Shown here: positions 40,391 to 51,611 of the stretch, piece by piece | Position numbering within the stretch: position 1 is the first letter of the stretch | How the letters are laid out: each line of letters opens with the position of its first letter | Assembly: GCF_002150765.1 (NCBI RefSeq) | Contig: NZ_MUYM01000037.1 | Location: 1 to 64,000 of the forward strand | Source: Lentzea kentuckyensis | GTDB taxonomy: Bacteria; Actinomycetota; Actinomycetes; Mycobacteriales; Pseudonocardiaceae | DNA length: 64,000 nucleotides | Reading direction: 5' to 3' | Position numbers and translations under genes: made by a program | The notes under the pieces: model-generated | Databases searched by the model: none | Told to the model about the DNA's origin: nothing | The model's input: only the letters and a program-made list of their open reading frames with translations

Positions 40391-40408
40391 TACGTCATCG
40401 TTGACGCT
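40391..40408. promoter_or_regulatory. LacI-type operator 2 (near-palindrome)
   Basis: TACGTCATCGTTGACGCTA is a degenerate copy of operator 1. It lies 63 bp before the LacI-family gene, so it probably mediates autorepression or looping with operator 1, 144 bp away. Confidence 0.75.
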
Positions 40409-40470
40409 AGCTTTCCAGGAGAAGACGCGACAAGCGGCTGTTACGCAAGCGTTACCCGGGGTGGGTGGAC

Positions 40471-41505
40471 ATGGATCAAGCAGGAGCAAGACGCGAACCC
40501 ACGATGCGCGACGTCGCGGCGCTGGCGAAGGTCAGCACCAAGACCGTCTCGCGCGTCATCAACGGACTGCCCGGAGCCGGTCAGGAGGTCGTCGACCGCG
40601 TCCGCGCCGCCGCCCGCACCCTGGGCTACCGCCCCAACCTCACCGCCAGCAGCCTGCGCCGCTCCGACCGCCGCAGCGCCACCATCGGTGTGCTGTTCGA
40701 GGACCTCTCCAACCCGTTCGACTCCGCCCTGCTGCGCGCGGTCGAGGACCGCGCCCGTCACAACGGCGTCCTCGTGCTCGCCGGCAGCAGTGAGGACGAC
40801 CGCGCCCTGCAGGGCGAACTGCTCGTGTCGCTCTCGGCCCGCCGCGTCGACGGCGTCGTCGTCATGGCCGCCGGCGGCCACCAGGACGCCCTGCAGCAGG
40901 AACGCGAACGCGGCACCCCGATGGTGCTCGTCGACCGGCCGCCCACCTTCGGCGGCACCGACTGCGTCACCACCACCAACCGCGACAGCTCCCGCGAGGC
41001 CGTCCTGCAGCTCGCCGCGCTCGGCCACCGCGACATCGCGTTCCTCGGCGACCGCCGCACCCTGTGGACCAGCCAGGAGCGCTACACCGGCTACCTCGAG
41101 GGCCTCGCCCAGGCCGGCCTCACCCTGCGCGAGGAGCTCGTGCGCACCGACCTGCACGGCGCCGACCTCGCCGAAACGGCCGCGAAGACGGTGCTCGACC
41201 TCGACCGGCCACCGTCCGCGCTGTTCACCGCCCAGAACCTCGTGACGGTCGGCGCCATGCGCGTACTGCGCGCCCGCGGCCTGCAACACCGCGTCGCGCT
41301 CATCGGCTTCGACGACTTCCCGCTCGCCGACATGCTCGAACCCGGCATCACCGTCGTGCGCCAGGACGTCCCCGGCCTCGGCCGCAAAGCCGCCGAGCTC
41401 ATCTTCGCCCGCATCGACGGCGACACCTCACCGCCCGTGCACGCCGTCGTGCCCGCCGCGCTCGTGCGCCGCGGCTCCGGCGAGATCGCGCCGTCAGCGG
41501 ACTGA
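40471..41505 (+). CDS. LacI-family transcriptional repressor of the sugar ABC operon
   Basis: 344-residue regulator. The HTH is TMRDVAALAKVSTKTVSRVINGLP with the hinge helix NLTASSLRR; the sugar-binding core has IGVLFEDLSNPFDSALLRAVED, GVVVMAAGG, DRRTLWTSQERYTGYLEG and LIGFDDFPLADMLEPGITVV. ATG 40471 is used, with GTG 40465 as an alternative. It is divergent from the ABC operon with two operator copies between them. The inducer is presumably the transported sugar. Its 3' end overlaps the convergent hydrolase by 12 bp. Confidence 0.92.
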   Translation: MDQAGARREPTMRDVAALAKVSTKTVSRVINGLPGAGQEVVDRVRAAARTLGYRPNLTASSLRRSDRRSATIGVLFEDLSNPFDSALLRAVEDRARHNGVLVLAGSSEDDRALQGELLVSLSARRVDGVVVMAAGGHQDALQQERERGTPMVLVDRPPTFGGTDCVTTTNRDSSREAVLQLAALGHRDIAFLGDRRTLWTSQERYTGYLEGLAQAGLTLREELVRTDLHGADLAETAAKTVLDLDRPPSALFTAQNLVTVGAMRVLRARGLQHRVALIGFDDFPLADMLEPGITVVRQDVPGLGRKAAELIFARIDGDTSPPVHAVVPAALVRRGSGEIAPSAD

Positions 41506-42267
41506 CAGCACCGCGTCGATCACCTGCGGGCCCGAGCACAGCACCGCGTCGTTGTGGTCGGCGCCGGCGATCTCGACCAGCTTCGCCCGCGCCTCCGTCG
41601 CCACCTCACGGCTCTGCGCGGGCGGCACCACCGAGTCCGCGGTGCCCAGCAGCACGACCGTGGGAACGTCCACAGCGGACACCCGTTCGAGCAGCGGGTA
41701 CTTGTCCTGCAACAACATCCTCACCGGCAGCCACGGGTAGTGGTGCGACCCGACGGCCGCGAGCGAGGTGAACGGCGAGCGCAGCACGAGCCCGACCGGC
41801 GCGCGATAGGTCGCCAGTTCCACCGCCACCGCCGCGCCCAGCGACTCGCCGAAGTAGATCACCGGCCCGTCGATCAGGTCCAGCGCCGCCCGCGCGTCGA
41901 ACGTCAGGCCCTCCTCGGAGGGCTTGCCGGGGTTGTCGCCGTACCCGCGGTAGTCGAACAGCAGCACCGACAACCCGCGGTCGGTGAGCTCACGCGCGAG
42001 CGACACCCGGCCCGACCGGTTGCCGCCGTTGCCGGGGAACACGATCACCGTCGCGGGCGCGTCGGGGACCTCGAAGTGCCAGCCGTCGAGCAGCAGACCG
42101 TCCGCCGTCACCAGCCGCACGTCCCGCCCACCGGGCAGAACCTCCTCGGCGGACGGCAGCGGACCAGGGGAGGGGAAGTAGACCAGCTTGCGCTGAAAGG
42201 CGAAGACCACGGCGACGATGGTGACAACCACCGCCACCGCGATCAACACCGGCCTCCACATGGCCAC
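41494..42267 (-). CDS. Membrane-anchored alpha/beta hydrolase (ABHD13/YfhR-like)
   Basis: 257 residues. One N-terminal transmembrane helix (PVLIAVAVVVTIVAVVFAF), then FQRKLVYFPSPGPLPSAEEVLPG, a common motif of the ABHD13-like group. Catalytic features: IVFPGNGGNRSG, nucleophile GESLGAAVAVE, acid LLGTADSVVPP and His in AGADHNDAVLC. The active domain faces one side of the membrane, presumably the cytoplasm or exterior depending on topology. Substrate unknown. Confidence 0.82.
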   Translation of the reverse strand: MAMWRPVLIAVAVVVTIVAVVFAFQRKLVYFPSPGPLPSAEEVLPGGRDVRLVTADGLLLDGWHFEVPDAPATVIVFPGNGGNRSGRVSLARELTDRGLSVLLFDYRGYGDNPGKPSEEGLTFDARAALDLIDGPVIYFGESLGAAVAVELATYRAPVGLVLRSPFTSLAAVGSHHYPWLPVRMLLQDKYPLLERVSAVDVPTVVLLGTADSVVPPAQSREVATEARAKLVEIAGADHNDAVLCSGPQVIDAVLSVR

Positions 42268-42323
42268 GATTTCAGCACCTCGTGCCGTTCCCCTTGAACT
42301 GCTTCACCGATGCTCACCCCCGG

Positions 42324-43079
42324 TCAGCCCGTCGCGAACAGCCAAGCCGCCAACACGATGCCGCAGCCGGCGACGAACCACCGCATGATCTCCTGACGGA
42401 CCCGCCGCGCGATCGAGGGCCCGACGAGCCCACCGACGACCGCCCCGACGCCCAGAGGGATCGCCGCCGGCCACACGACGGTTCCCCCGACGGCGAACAC
42501 CACTGCCGGAAGGACGTCCGACGCCAGCAGGATCACGTTCTTCATCGAGTTGGCCCTGTGCAGCACCGGTTCCTCGGTGAACATCAGCAGAGCGATCAAC
42601 AGGATGCCCGAGCCCGCGCCGAAGTAGCCGTTGTAGAGCGCGACGCCGCCGAGACCGCCCAGGACCGCGAACCGGTTCCACACGTGCTGGCGGGCGCGCT
42701 GCCAGCGGGTGACGGCCGGCTGCACGAGCACGGCCAGCGACCCGGCGAGCACGAGAAACGGCACGATCCGGTCGAAGACCGCTCCCGGTGTGACAACCAG
42801 CAGAACCGCGCCGGCCAGCGAGAACACCACGCTCACCGCCGTCCACCGGCGCAAGGTCTCGCCGCACCCCGCGATGTCCGGCGCCGCCCGGCTCGCGGAG
42901 CTGACCCCGCTGCCGAGCAGGGCGACCGAGTTGGTCACGTTCGCGGCCAGCGGCGGAATGCCCGCGGCCAGCAGCGCCGGGTAGGCGACGAGGCTGGTGA
43001 TGCCGCCCGCCGTCCCGATGATCCCGGCCACCACGCCCGCCGGAAGCAGGAACAACGCGACCAGGACGGTGTGCGACAC
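42324..43079 (-). CDS. Sulfite exporter TauE/SafE family protein
   Basis: 251-residue membrane protein with about eight helices. Family marks: GVVAGIIGTAGGITSLVAYPALLAAGIPPLAANVTNSVAL and the second repeat GGLGGVALYNGYFGAGSGILLIALL. TauE/SafE proteins move sulfite, sulfonates or other small anions. GTG 43079 is the start just before the first helix. It is 23 bp downstream of the PP2C gene on the same strand, possibly its operon's last gene. Confidence 0.85.
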   Translation of the reverse strand: MSHTVLVALFLLPAGVVAGIIGTAGGITSLVAYPALLAAGIPPLAANVTNSVALLGSGVSSASRAAPDIAGCGETLRRWTAVSVVFSLAGAVLLVVTPGAVFDRIVPFLVLAGSLAVLVQPAVTRWQRARQHVWNRFAVLGGLGGVALYNGYFGAGSGILLIALLMFTEEPVLHRANSMKNVILLASDVLPAVVFAVGGTVVWPAAIPLGVGAVVGGLVGPSIARRVRQEIMRWFVAGCGIVLAAWLFATG

Positions 43080-43102
43080 CGGTCGATCATCCCAGCGGCG
43101 GG

Positions 43103-44071
43103 CTACTGGGCGGGGGCGAACGGCACCAGCACGACGGTGATGTTGTCGTGGCCGCCTGCCTCGAGAGCGACCTTCACGAACTCCTCCGGCCCGCACGGCA
43201 GCAACGGCTGCAGGTCCTCGGGCTCCGGCCGGTAGTTGTGCAGGCCGTCCGAACACAGCAGGAACATCCCGGGCCCGGTCGGCTGCAGCGTCACGACCTG
43301 CGGCACCACCTGCCCGGCGTCGGCGCCGATCCACCGCGACAGCACGTGCGCGCGACGGTCCGTGCGCGCCTGCTCCTCGGTCAGCACGCCCTCCGCGACC
43401 AGCTGCGCCGCCCACGTGTCGTCGGTCGTGAGCTGCTTCGAGCCCTCGTCCGCCAGCCAGTACGCGCGCGAGTCACCGACCCAGCCGACCGTCACCGAGG
43501 ACTCCGTGACCAGCGTCGACACGAACGTGCACGACGGCGCGACACCCCGGCCGCCCGCCTCCATCGGCTCGTTCTCCACGAGCTGCTCGACCGCGAAGCA
43601 CGACGCGGCGACAGCGTCGATCATCGCCTGCTCCGGGTCCGCCGTGTCGATCAGCGCGTTGAGCAGGACGTCCACCGCGGCGTCGGCGGCGGCCTGGGAG
43701 GCCTGCTCGGCGCGTTCGGACGAAGCCACGCCGTCGCACACCACCGCGGCGACACCCTTGCCCGCGACGTGCCCGAACGCCATCGAGTCCTCGTTGCGCG
43801 CCCGCCGCTTGCCCCGGTCGGACACACCGGACACCGCACCGAGCGTGTACTCGACCCGGTCACGCGCCGATGGCTGGTGGCGGCCGCACTGAGTGCAGTA
43901 GTCCTCGTCATCGATGTCCGGCGAGCCGCACAAGATGCACGAGGCCTGCGCGGGACCGGTCGGTCCGCCCAGCGGCGTGCGGCGTACCAGCAGGTTGCGC
44001 CCGCACGCCTCGCAGAACCGGTCCTCCTGCGCGACGGGCGCGAAGCACTCCGGGCACTTCAGGGTGTCCAT
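43103..44071 (-). CDS. PP2C-family Ser/Thr protein phosphatase with N-terminal zinc ribbons
   Basis: 322 residues. Two zinc ribbons come first (CPECFAP...CEACGR and CILCGS...CTQCGR, residues 6-65), then a PP2C domain: GKRRARNEDSMAF, VVCDGVASSE (metal Asp), VGWVGDSRAYWL and EAGGHDNITVVLV. Removes phosphate from Ser/Thr using Mn/Mg. The ATG overlaps the PknG stop by TGATG, so kinase and phosphatase are made together. The zinc ribbons echo PknG's own N-terminal rubredoxin-like motif. Confidence 0.9.
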   Translation of the reverse strand: MDTLKCPECFAPVAQEDRFCEACGRNLLVRRTPLGGPTGPAQASCILCGSPDIDDEDYCTQCGRHQPSARDRVEYTLGAVSGVSDRGKRRARNEDSMAFGHVAGKGVAAVVCDGVASSERAEQASQAAADAAVDVLLNALIDTADPEQAMIDAVAASCFAVEQLVENEPMEAGGRGVAPSCTFVSTLVTESSVTVGWVGDSRAYWLADEGSKQLTTDDTWAAQLVAEGVLTEEQARTDRRAHVLSRWIGADAGQVVPQVVTLQPTGPGMFLLCSDGLHNYRPEPEDLQPLLPCGPEEFVKVALEAGGHDNITVVLVPFAPAQ

Positions 44072-46200
44072 CAAACCAACGTCCTAGGCCTTACCGCGTT
44101 CGCGCGGTCCACCAATGCGATCCGTTCCTCCGGCGTGGCCGCGAACCGGGCAAGCGTGCGGTAGCGCGCCTCTAGACCCAGCCGAAGCTCGTGTTCGGAG
44201 AGTGCACAGTCCAGCACCTTGCCCTCGGCGGCCTGATTGCGGGTCACGTAGTCGTACGCCGCCTCCAGCACCTCCGCCGACAGCTGCGTGTGCGAATGAA
44301 CGTCGATGTCCAAGGCGTGCAACCGTTCCCCGGCCGCCACGAGGTCCTCGGCGCCGCAGTCACCGAGCTGCGCGCGCACCGCCGCGATCTGCGCCGCCAG
44401 ATGTTGCGAAGATGTGTCCGGAACGGACAGCAGCACCTCGACCGCCCGCGCCCGATCCCCGCACGCCAGCAGCACCCGCGCCAGGCCGAACGCCGCCGAC
44501 ACGTACGCGTGGTCCGTCCGCCACACCAGCTCGTACCAGCCGGCCGCCGCCTTCAGCTCGCCCGTGGCCTCGAAGCACACGCCCAGCGCGAGCTTCGGCG
44601 CCGCCTCGCCGGGCACCGCCGAGCACACCGCGTCGAAGAACCCCAGCGCGTCCGCGGCCCGTCCGTCGGTCAGCGCGGCCAGGCCCCGGTACCAGTCGGG
44701 CCGCCAGTCCTCGGGGTCGAGCTCGGACTCGTCGAACATCGACGGCGCCGTGAGCGCCTCCAGCTCGCGCAGCGCGGTCTCGGTGTCCCCGGACTCGATC
44801 AGCACCCGCACGATCCGAAACCGCACCTCGACCGTGTACTCGGGTGCCTTGCGCAGCCCCGCCGGGTCCGACGTCGTCGCCGTCGCGAGCCACGAGGCGG
44901 CCGCGTCCGAGGTGTTCACGCTCGGCGCCGGCAACGCCAGCGCCACCTCGGCCAGGTCCAGCGCGCCCTCCACGCCGAACCGGCGGCGCTCCGGCGTGAA
45001 CTGCCGCGACGGGCCCGGCCGCGGCACGCCGTCCTCGATCGCCAGCACCTCGCGCAGCACGCCGGTGAGCTGGTCGGCCATGTCCTCCGCCGAGGAGAAC
45101 CGCAGCTCGGGGTTCGGGTTCGTGGCGCGCAGCAGCAGCCGGTGGAACGACTCGAAGCGGCCCAGCAGCGGTTCCTCGTCCGCCGTGGGCAACCGGTCCT
45201 TGCAGCGGCCGCGGAAGTCGAACGGGAAGCTCATCACGCCCAGGGCGCGCCCGACGGTGTAGATGTCGGAGAACACCGACGGCCCGATCGTGCCGATCTC
45301 CGGCGCCTGGTAGCCGATGGTGCCGTAGATGGGGGAGTGGTGGTCGTCGATGCGCCGCACCGCGCCCAGGTCGATCAGCTTGAGCTGCTCCTCGGTGTGG
45401 ATCATGTTGTCCGGCTTGAAGTCGCAGTACAACAGGCCCACGCCGTGCAGGTAGCCGACCGCGGGCAGGATCTCCAGCACGTACGCGATGGCCTGCGCCA
45501 GCGGCAGCGCCTCGTCGCCGCGGCCCTCCCGGCGCCGGTGCGTGATCATGTCCTTGATGGACTCGCCGCCGACGTACTCCATCACGATGTAGTCGACGAG
45601 GTTCCCGGTCTCGCGGTCCGCGTGCCGGATGAAGTTGTGGATCTTGACGATGTTCGGGTGCTCGACCTCGGCGAGGAACCTGCGTTCGGCCAGCGCCGCC
45701 GCCATCGCGTCCGCGTCACCGGAGTCGAGCAGGCCCTTGAGCACCACCCACCGGTCGCTCACCGCGTGGTCGAGCGCCAGGTACAGCCACCCCAGACCGC
45801 CGTGCGCGAGACACCCCAGCACCTCGTACTGGTCGTGCAGCACCTCGCCCGGTTCCAGTTTCGGCGTGAACGAGTACGCGTGACCGCACTGCGGGCAGAA
45901 CCCCTCCACCCGGCCCGGCTTGCCGTCCTTGCGCCGCCCGACCTTCTTGCCGCACTTCGAGCAGAACCGCTTGGCCTCCGGCACCTCCGGGTTCGCCAGC
46001 ACCGCGGTCTTCGGATCCCGGTACGGCACCCGCGGCACCTCGACCAGGCCCGCGCCGAGACGGCCACGGCTCATCGACCGCGCACTGCCGCGGCGGGCGC
46101 GCCCCGAGTTCGACCGCGAGGCCTCCTGCGACACCGACCAGGGCGCGGTCCCCGGTGACGTCGCGGGCCCCGTGGCGGGAAGATCCAGCTCGTCGCTCAT
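44071..46200 (-). CDS. pknG: Serine/threonine protein kinase PknG
   Basis: 709-residue soluble kinase. The order matches mycobacterial PknG: a disordered N-terminus with Ser/Thr phosphorylation-type sites, rubredoxin-like metal knuckles CSKCGKK and CPQCGH, kinase domain (HGGLGWLYLALD, catalytic YCDFKPDNM, LIDLGAVRR) and a C-terminal TPR domain. PknG phosphorylates an FHA protein (GarA/OdhI) to control 2-oxoglutarate flux in response to amino acids. The downstream PP2C and upstream glnH-glnX complete the sensing unit. Confidence 0.95.
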   Translation of the reverse strand: MSDELDLPATGPATSPGTAPWSVSQEASRSNSGRARRGSARSMSRGRLGAGLVEVPRVPYRDPKTAVLANPEVPEAKRFCSKCGKKVGRRKDGKPGRVEGFCPQCGHAYSFTPKLEPGEVLHDQYEVLGCLAHGGLGWLYLALDHAVSDRWVVLKGLLDSGDADAMAAALAERRFLAEVEHPNIVKIHNFIRHADRETGNLVDYIVMEYVGGESIKDMITHRRREGRGDEALPLAQAIAYVLEILPAVGYLHGVGLLYCDFKPDNMIHTEEQLKLIDLGAVRRIDDHHSPIYGTIGYQAPEIGTIGPSVFSDIYTVGRALGVMSFPFDFRGRCKDRLPTADEEPLLGRFESFHRLLLRATNPNPELRFSSAEDMADQLTGVLREVLAIEDGVPRPGPSRQFTPERRRFGVEGALDLAEVALALPAPSVNTSDAAASWLATATTSDPAGLRKAPEYTVEVRFRIVRVLIESGDTETALRELEALTAPSMFDESELDPEDWRPDWYRGLAALTDGRAADALGFFDAVCSAVPGEAAPKLALGVCFEATGELKAAAGWYELVWRTDHAYVSAAFGLARVLLACGDRARAVEVLLSVPDTSSQHLAAQIAAVRAQLGDCGAEDLVAAGERLHALDIDVHSHTQLSAEVLEAAYDYVTRNQAAEGKVLDCALSEHELRLGLEARYRTLARFAATPEERIALVDRANAVRPRTLV

Positions 46201-46211
46201 CTCGTCACCCC

Positions 46212-47168
46212 CTAATCCCGATAACGACCGGCGGGCGGCGCCGGTGCCGGGCCCAGGGTGTTCAGCCAACGCCCGTAGATCCCGCTCCACGTGCCGTCGG
46301 CGCGCATCTGTTCCAGCACGCCGTTGACGAACCTGACCAGGTCGTCCTGCCCCTTGGGCACACCCACGCCGTAGGGCTCCTCGGTGAACCGCGCCCCGAC
46401 CACCTCGGTGTACGGGTCCTGCGCCGCCAGGCCCGCCAGGATCGTGTCGTCGGTGGAGATCGCGTCCGTCTGCCCCTGCTGCAGCATCACCAGGCAGTCC
46501 GTCCAGTTCGGCACGCTCACCGTCGTCTTCGCCCGGTTCACGACGTTGCCCAGCGACGTCGACCCCGACGCCACGCACACCCTCTTGTCCTTGAGGCTGT
46601 CGACGCCGGTGATGCCGGAGCTGCGGCGCACCAGCACTCGCTGCCCCGCCTGGTAGTAGACCTGCGAGAAGTCCACGTCCTTGAGCCGCTCACACGTGAT
46701 CGTCATGGTGCGCACGACGACGTCGACCTGGCCGCTCTTGAGCATCGGAATCCGCTCGGCCGAGGTGACGATCTTGAACTGCACCTTCTTCTCGTCCCCG
46801 AAGATCGCCTTCGCGATCTGCCGCGCCACGTCGACGTCGAAGCCCTCGATCTCGCCGGTGAAGGAGTTGCGAAACCCCATCAGGTACGAGTTCTGGTCCA
46901 CTCCGGCGATCAACCGGCCGCGCTTGAGGATCCGCTCCATGGTCGACCCCGCCGGCATCTGACCCGCGGCGGGCAACGCGCCCGGCCGCAGGCTCGCCGT
47001 CGCGTCACACGACGGCGCCGGGCCCACCGAACTGCTCGGCGCGGCCGTCACGGTGCTGGCGGCGGCCGGTTGGGGCGCGGGAGCGTTGCCCGGCACGATC
47101 TCGCTCGGCGCCGGTCCCGCCGAACAGGCCGACGCGAACAGCAGCACCACGAGTGTCAGTCGCCTCAT
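46212..47168 (-). CDS. glnH: Glutamate/aspartate-sensing binding lipoprotein GlnH
   Basis: 318-residue type-2 periplasmic binding protein. Signal and lipobox: MRRLTLVVLLFASACSAG. A Pro/Ala-rich linker (about 20-50) precedes the fold: MERILKRGRLIAGVDQNSYLMG, GEIEGFDVDVARQIAKAIFG and DAISTDDTILAGLAAQDPY. In mycobacteria GlnH binds Asp/Asn/Gln and signals through GlnX to PknG rather than feeding a transporter; no ABC permease is present here, which agrees. The ATG overlaps the glnX stop by ATGA. Confidence 0.9.
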   Translation of the reverse strand: MRRLTLVVLLFASACSAGPAPSEIVPGNAPAPQPAAASTVTAAPSSSVGPAPSCDATASLRPGALPAAGQMPAGSTMERILKRGRLIAGVDQNSYLMGFRNSFTGEIEGFDVDVARQIAKAIFGDEKKVQFKIVTSAERIPMLKSGQVDVVVRTMTITCERLKDVDFSQVYYQAGQRVLVRRSSGITGVDSLKDKRVCVASGSTSLGNVVNRAKTTVSVPNWTDCLVMLQQGQTDAISTDDTILAGLAAQDPYTEVVGARFTEEPYGVGVPKGQDDLVRFVNGVLEQMRADGTWSGIYGRWLNTLGPAPAPPAGRYRD

Positions 47169-48406
47169 CGGTACTCCTTGAGTCGCTGCCACAGGCCCAT
47201 CGTCGACCCGATCGCGCTGATCACCGCCAGCACCAGCACCCCGACCACCGTGCCCGCGAGCGACGCCCGTGCCACCGCCACCTCGTCGCTGAAGTCCTGC
47301 CGCGCCTCGCCGATCGCCCGCACCAGGTCCTGGTCCAGCGAGTCGAAGTACGGGTTGTTGATCAACGCCACCGCGTCGTTGTACTGACCGGCGTCGTCGG
47401 CCTCGCGGATGCGCTGGTGCACCTGCTGCCACTGCCGGAAGTGCCGCATCGCGTGGTCGACGGCCTCGGTGTCGTCGAGGCGTTTCGCCTGGTCGAGCTG
47501 CCCCTCCAGCCGTTCGGAGACCTCGACGAAGTTCTTCTCGTAGATCTGCCCCGCACCGCGCGCGACCAGCGTCAACGTCTCCTCGCCCCGCGCGGTCAGC
47601 GTCGCGATCCGCGCCTGTGCCAGCACGTCGACCTTCTCCGACGCCGTGCGCGAGTCCGCCACGTCGTTCATCACCAGCACCGACACCGTCGTCACCCACA
47701 ACAGCGACAGCACCGCCGCCCCGGTGGCGACGAGCAGGCCCACGTTGAGCAACCGGTTCGTCTTGCGCGTCAGGTAGCGCTGCGTGAAGAACAGGGCGAT
47801 CACGAACGCCAGCGCGACCGACATCGACCCCCACGGGAAGTCCGCCTCGTCCTGCGCCCGCGCCACCCGGTCCGTCTCCGCCCGGTACAGCTCCTGCGCC
47901 GCCGGCAGCAGCTGCGTGCGCATCAACCCCGACGCCTCACGCAGATACGCCGCGCCCACCGGGAAGCCCTGCCGGTTGTTCGACCGCGCCGTCTCGATCA
48001 GTCCCGTGTAGACCGGCAGCTGCGCCGCCAGCGTCGCGGTCAGGTCGGGGGAGGAGGCCGTCGCCACCGACAGCGCCGCCTGCGCCTGCGCGATGTCCGC
48101 CTCGTAGCGTTCGCGCAGCTGGGAAGGCTCCAGCCCGCCGGACAGGAACGCGCTCGCCGCCGTCGCGTCGGCGTCCTGCAACGCCCGGTAGACCTCCTGC
48201 GCCGCGTGCGAGAGAGGCTCCGACCGCGTCGCCAGGTCCTCCAGCGCCCGCTCCTGCCGGACCACGCTCCACGTCGCCAGCGCGCCGCTCACGAGACTCG
48301 CCGCCACCAGCACCAGGATGATCAGGCTCAGCCGCCCCGGCGTCGACCGCGCCAGGCCGGTGACCCGGCGCACCAGCGCCTGCCGCGGCTGCGAGTCGAT
48401 CACCAC
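47165..48406 (-). CDS. glnX: GlnX-like membrane signalling protein
   Basis: 413 residues with four transmembrane helices: LSLIILVLVAASLVSGALATW near 30, SMSVALAFVIALFFTQRY near 195, VGLLVATGAAVLSLLWVTTVSVLV near 220 and VVGVLVLAVISAIGSTM at the C-terminus. Two extracytoplasmic helical sensor regions lie between, rich in heptad-like Ala/Leu. It is proposed to pass the GlnH ligand state to PknG across the membrane. GTG 48406 has GGGAGG about 9 nt upstream. Confidence 0.88.
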   Translation of the reverse strand: MVIDSQPRQALVRRVTGLARSTPGRLSLIILVLVAASLVSGALATWSVVRQERALEDLATRSEPLSHAAQEVYRALQDADATAASAFLSGGLEPSQLRERYEADIAQAQAALSVATASSPDLTATLAAQLPVYTGLIETARSNNRQGFPVGAAYLREASGLMRTQLLPAAQELYRAETDRVARAQDEADFPWGSMSVALAFVIALFFTQRYLTRKTNRLLNVGLLVATGAAVLSLLWVTTVSVLVMNDVADSRTASEKVDVLAQARIATLTARGEETLTLVARGAGQIYEKNFVEVSERLEGQLDQAKRLDDTEAVDHAMRHFRQWQQVHQRIREADDAGQYNDAVALINNPYFDSLDQDLVRAIGEARQDFSDEVAVARASLAGTVVGVLVLAVISAIGSTMGLWQRLKEYR

Positions 48407-48513
48407 GAGCTGGCCTCCCGAACGGCGAACTTGATCGGCGTGGCGTAACTGTAGGCACCTGAAGCACACCGCGTGGGAATTAACGACGCATCTCGGGAGG
48501 TGTCACGCGCCCG

Positions 48514-49269
48514 TTACGCGTGACGTGACTCGATCAGCCGATCGACGCCGTCCAGGATCATCTCCAGCCCGAACTCGAACGAGTGCTCCGGGCTGAACGC
48601 GCTCTGGTGCGCCTGCCCGACCGCCCCGCCCACCCGTGCCGCCACCGGGAACCGCGCCGGGTCGAACACCGTCATCAGGAACGGCGCCGCCGCGTCCCAC
48701 CACTGCTGGTCGGTCAGCCCCGTCTCCTGCTCGGTCACCGCCGCCGCGGTCAGCCCCCGCGCCGAGTTCTGCACATGGCCCAGCACGAGGGTGAGCACCG
48801 AGTCCATCTCCACGTCCGACAGCCCGACATCCTCCAGCCCGCGCAGCTCGAAGTCGTACTTCGCCGCCACCTGCGGCCCCAGCACGGTCCGCGACGGCGC
48901 AACCTGCAGCAACCACGGATGCCGCCGGTACAGCGCCAGGTTCTCCCGCGCCACGTACGTCAGGTGTGCCCGCCAGTCGTCAGCGGTCTCGCGGCCGGTC
49001 GCGGCCTGCACGGTGTCGACCATGACGTCGATCAGCTCGCCCTTGCCGGGCACGTAGGTGTAGAGCGACATGGTCCCCACGCCCAGCGACTCGGCGACCC
49101 GGCGCATCGACAACGCCTTCAACCCGTCGGCGTCGGCCAGCGCGATGCCCGCCTGGACGATGCGGTCCACGCTCAGGTCCGGCTTGCCCTTGCGCGAGAC
49201 GCGTTCCTGGGTGCGCCACAGCAACGCCAGCGTCCGCGCCGGGTCACCGCTGCCCGTGTGTTCGATCAC
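48514..49269 (-). CDS. TetR-family transcriptional repressor
   Basis: 251 residues. The HTH is LSVDRIVQAGIALADADGLKALSMRRVAESLGVGTMSLYTYVPGKGELIDVMVD; the C-terminal half is a TetR_C-type ligand domain. A 21-bp palindromic operator lies in the 41-bp gap to the divergent SNF2 gene, so it very probably represses that operon and itself. The effector is not known. Confidence 0.9.
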   Translation of the reverse strand: MIEHTGSGDPARTLALLWRTQERVSRKGKPDLSVDRIVQAGIALADADGLKALSMRRVAESLGVGTMSLYTYVPGKGELIDVMVDTVQAATGRETADDWRAHLTYVARENLALYRRHPWLLQVAPSRTVLGPQVAAKYDFELRGLEDVGLSDVEMDSVLTLVLGHVQNSARGLTAAAVTEQETGLTDQQWWDAAAPFLMTVFDPARFPVAARVGGAVGQAHQSAFSPEHSFEFGLEMILDGVDRLIESRHA

Positions 49270-49284
49270 GGACGTGACCCTACC

Positions 49285-49305
49285 GTACCGTATGGTGTAC
49301 GGTAC
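49285..49305. promoter_or_regulatory. TetR operator (GTACCGTA-N5-TACGGTAC)
   Basis: A perfect 8-bp inverted repeat with a 5-nt centre, between TetR (start 49269, -) and the SNF2 helicase (start 49311, +). It lies only 5 bp before the SNF2 start codon, so it would overlap both promoters. Confidence 0.85.
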
Positions 49306-49310
49306 ATAGT

Positions 49311-51607
<2,297 letters not shown>

Positions 51608-51611
<4 letters not shown>

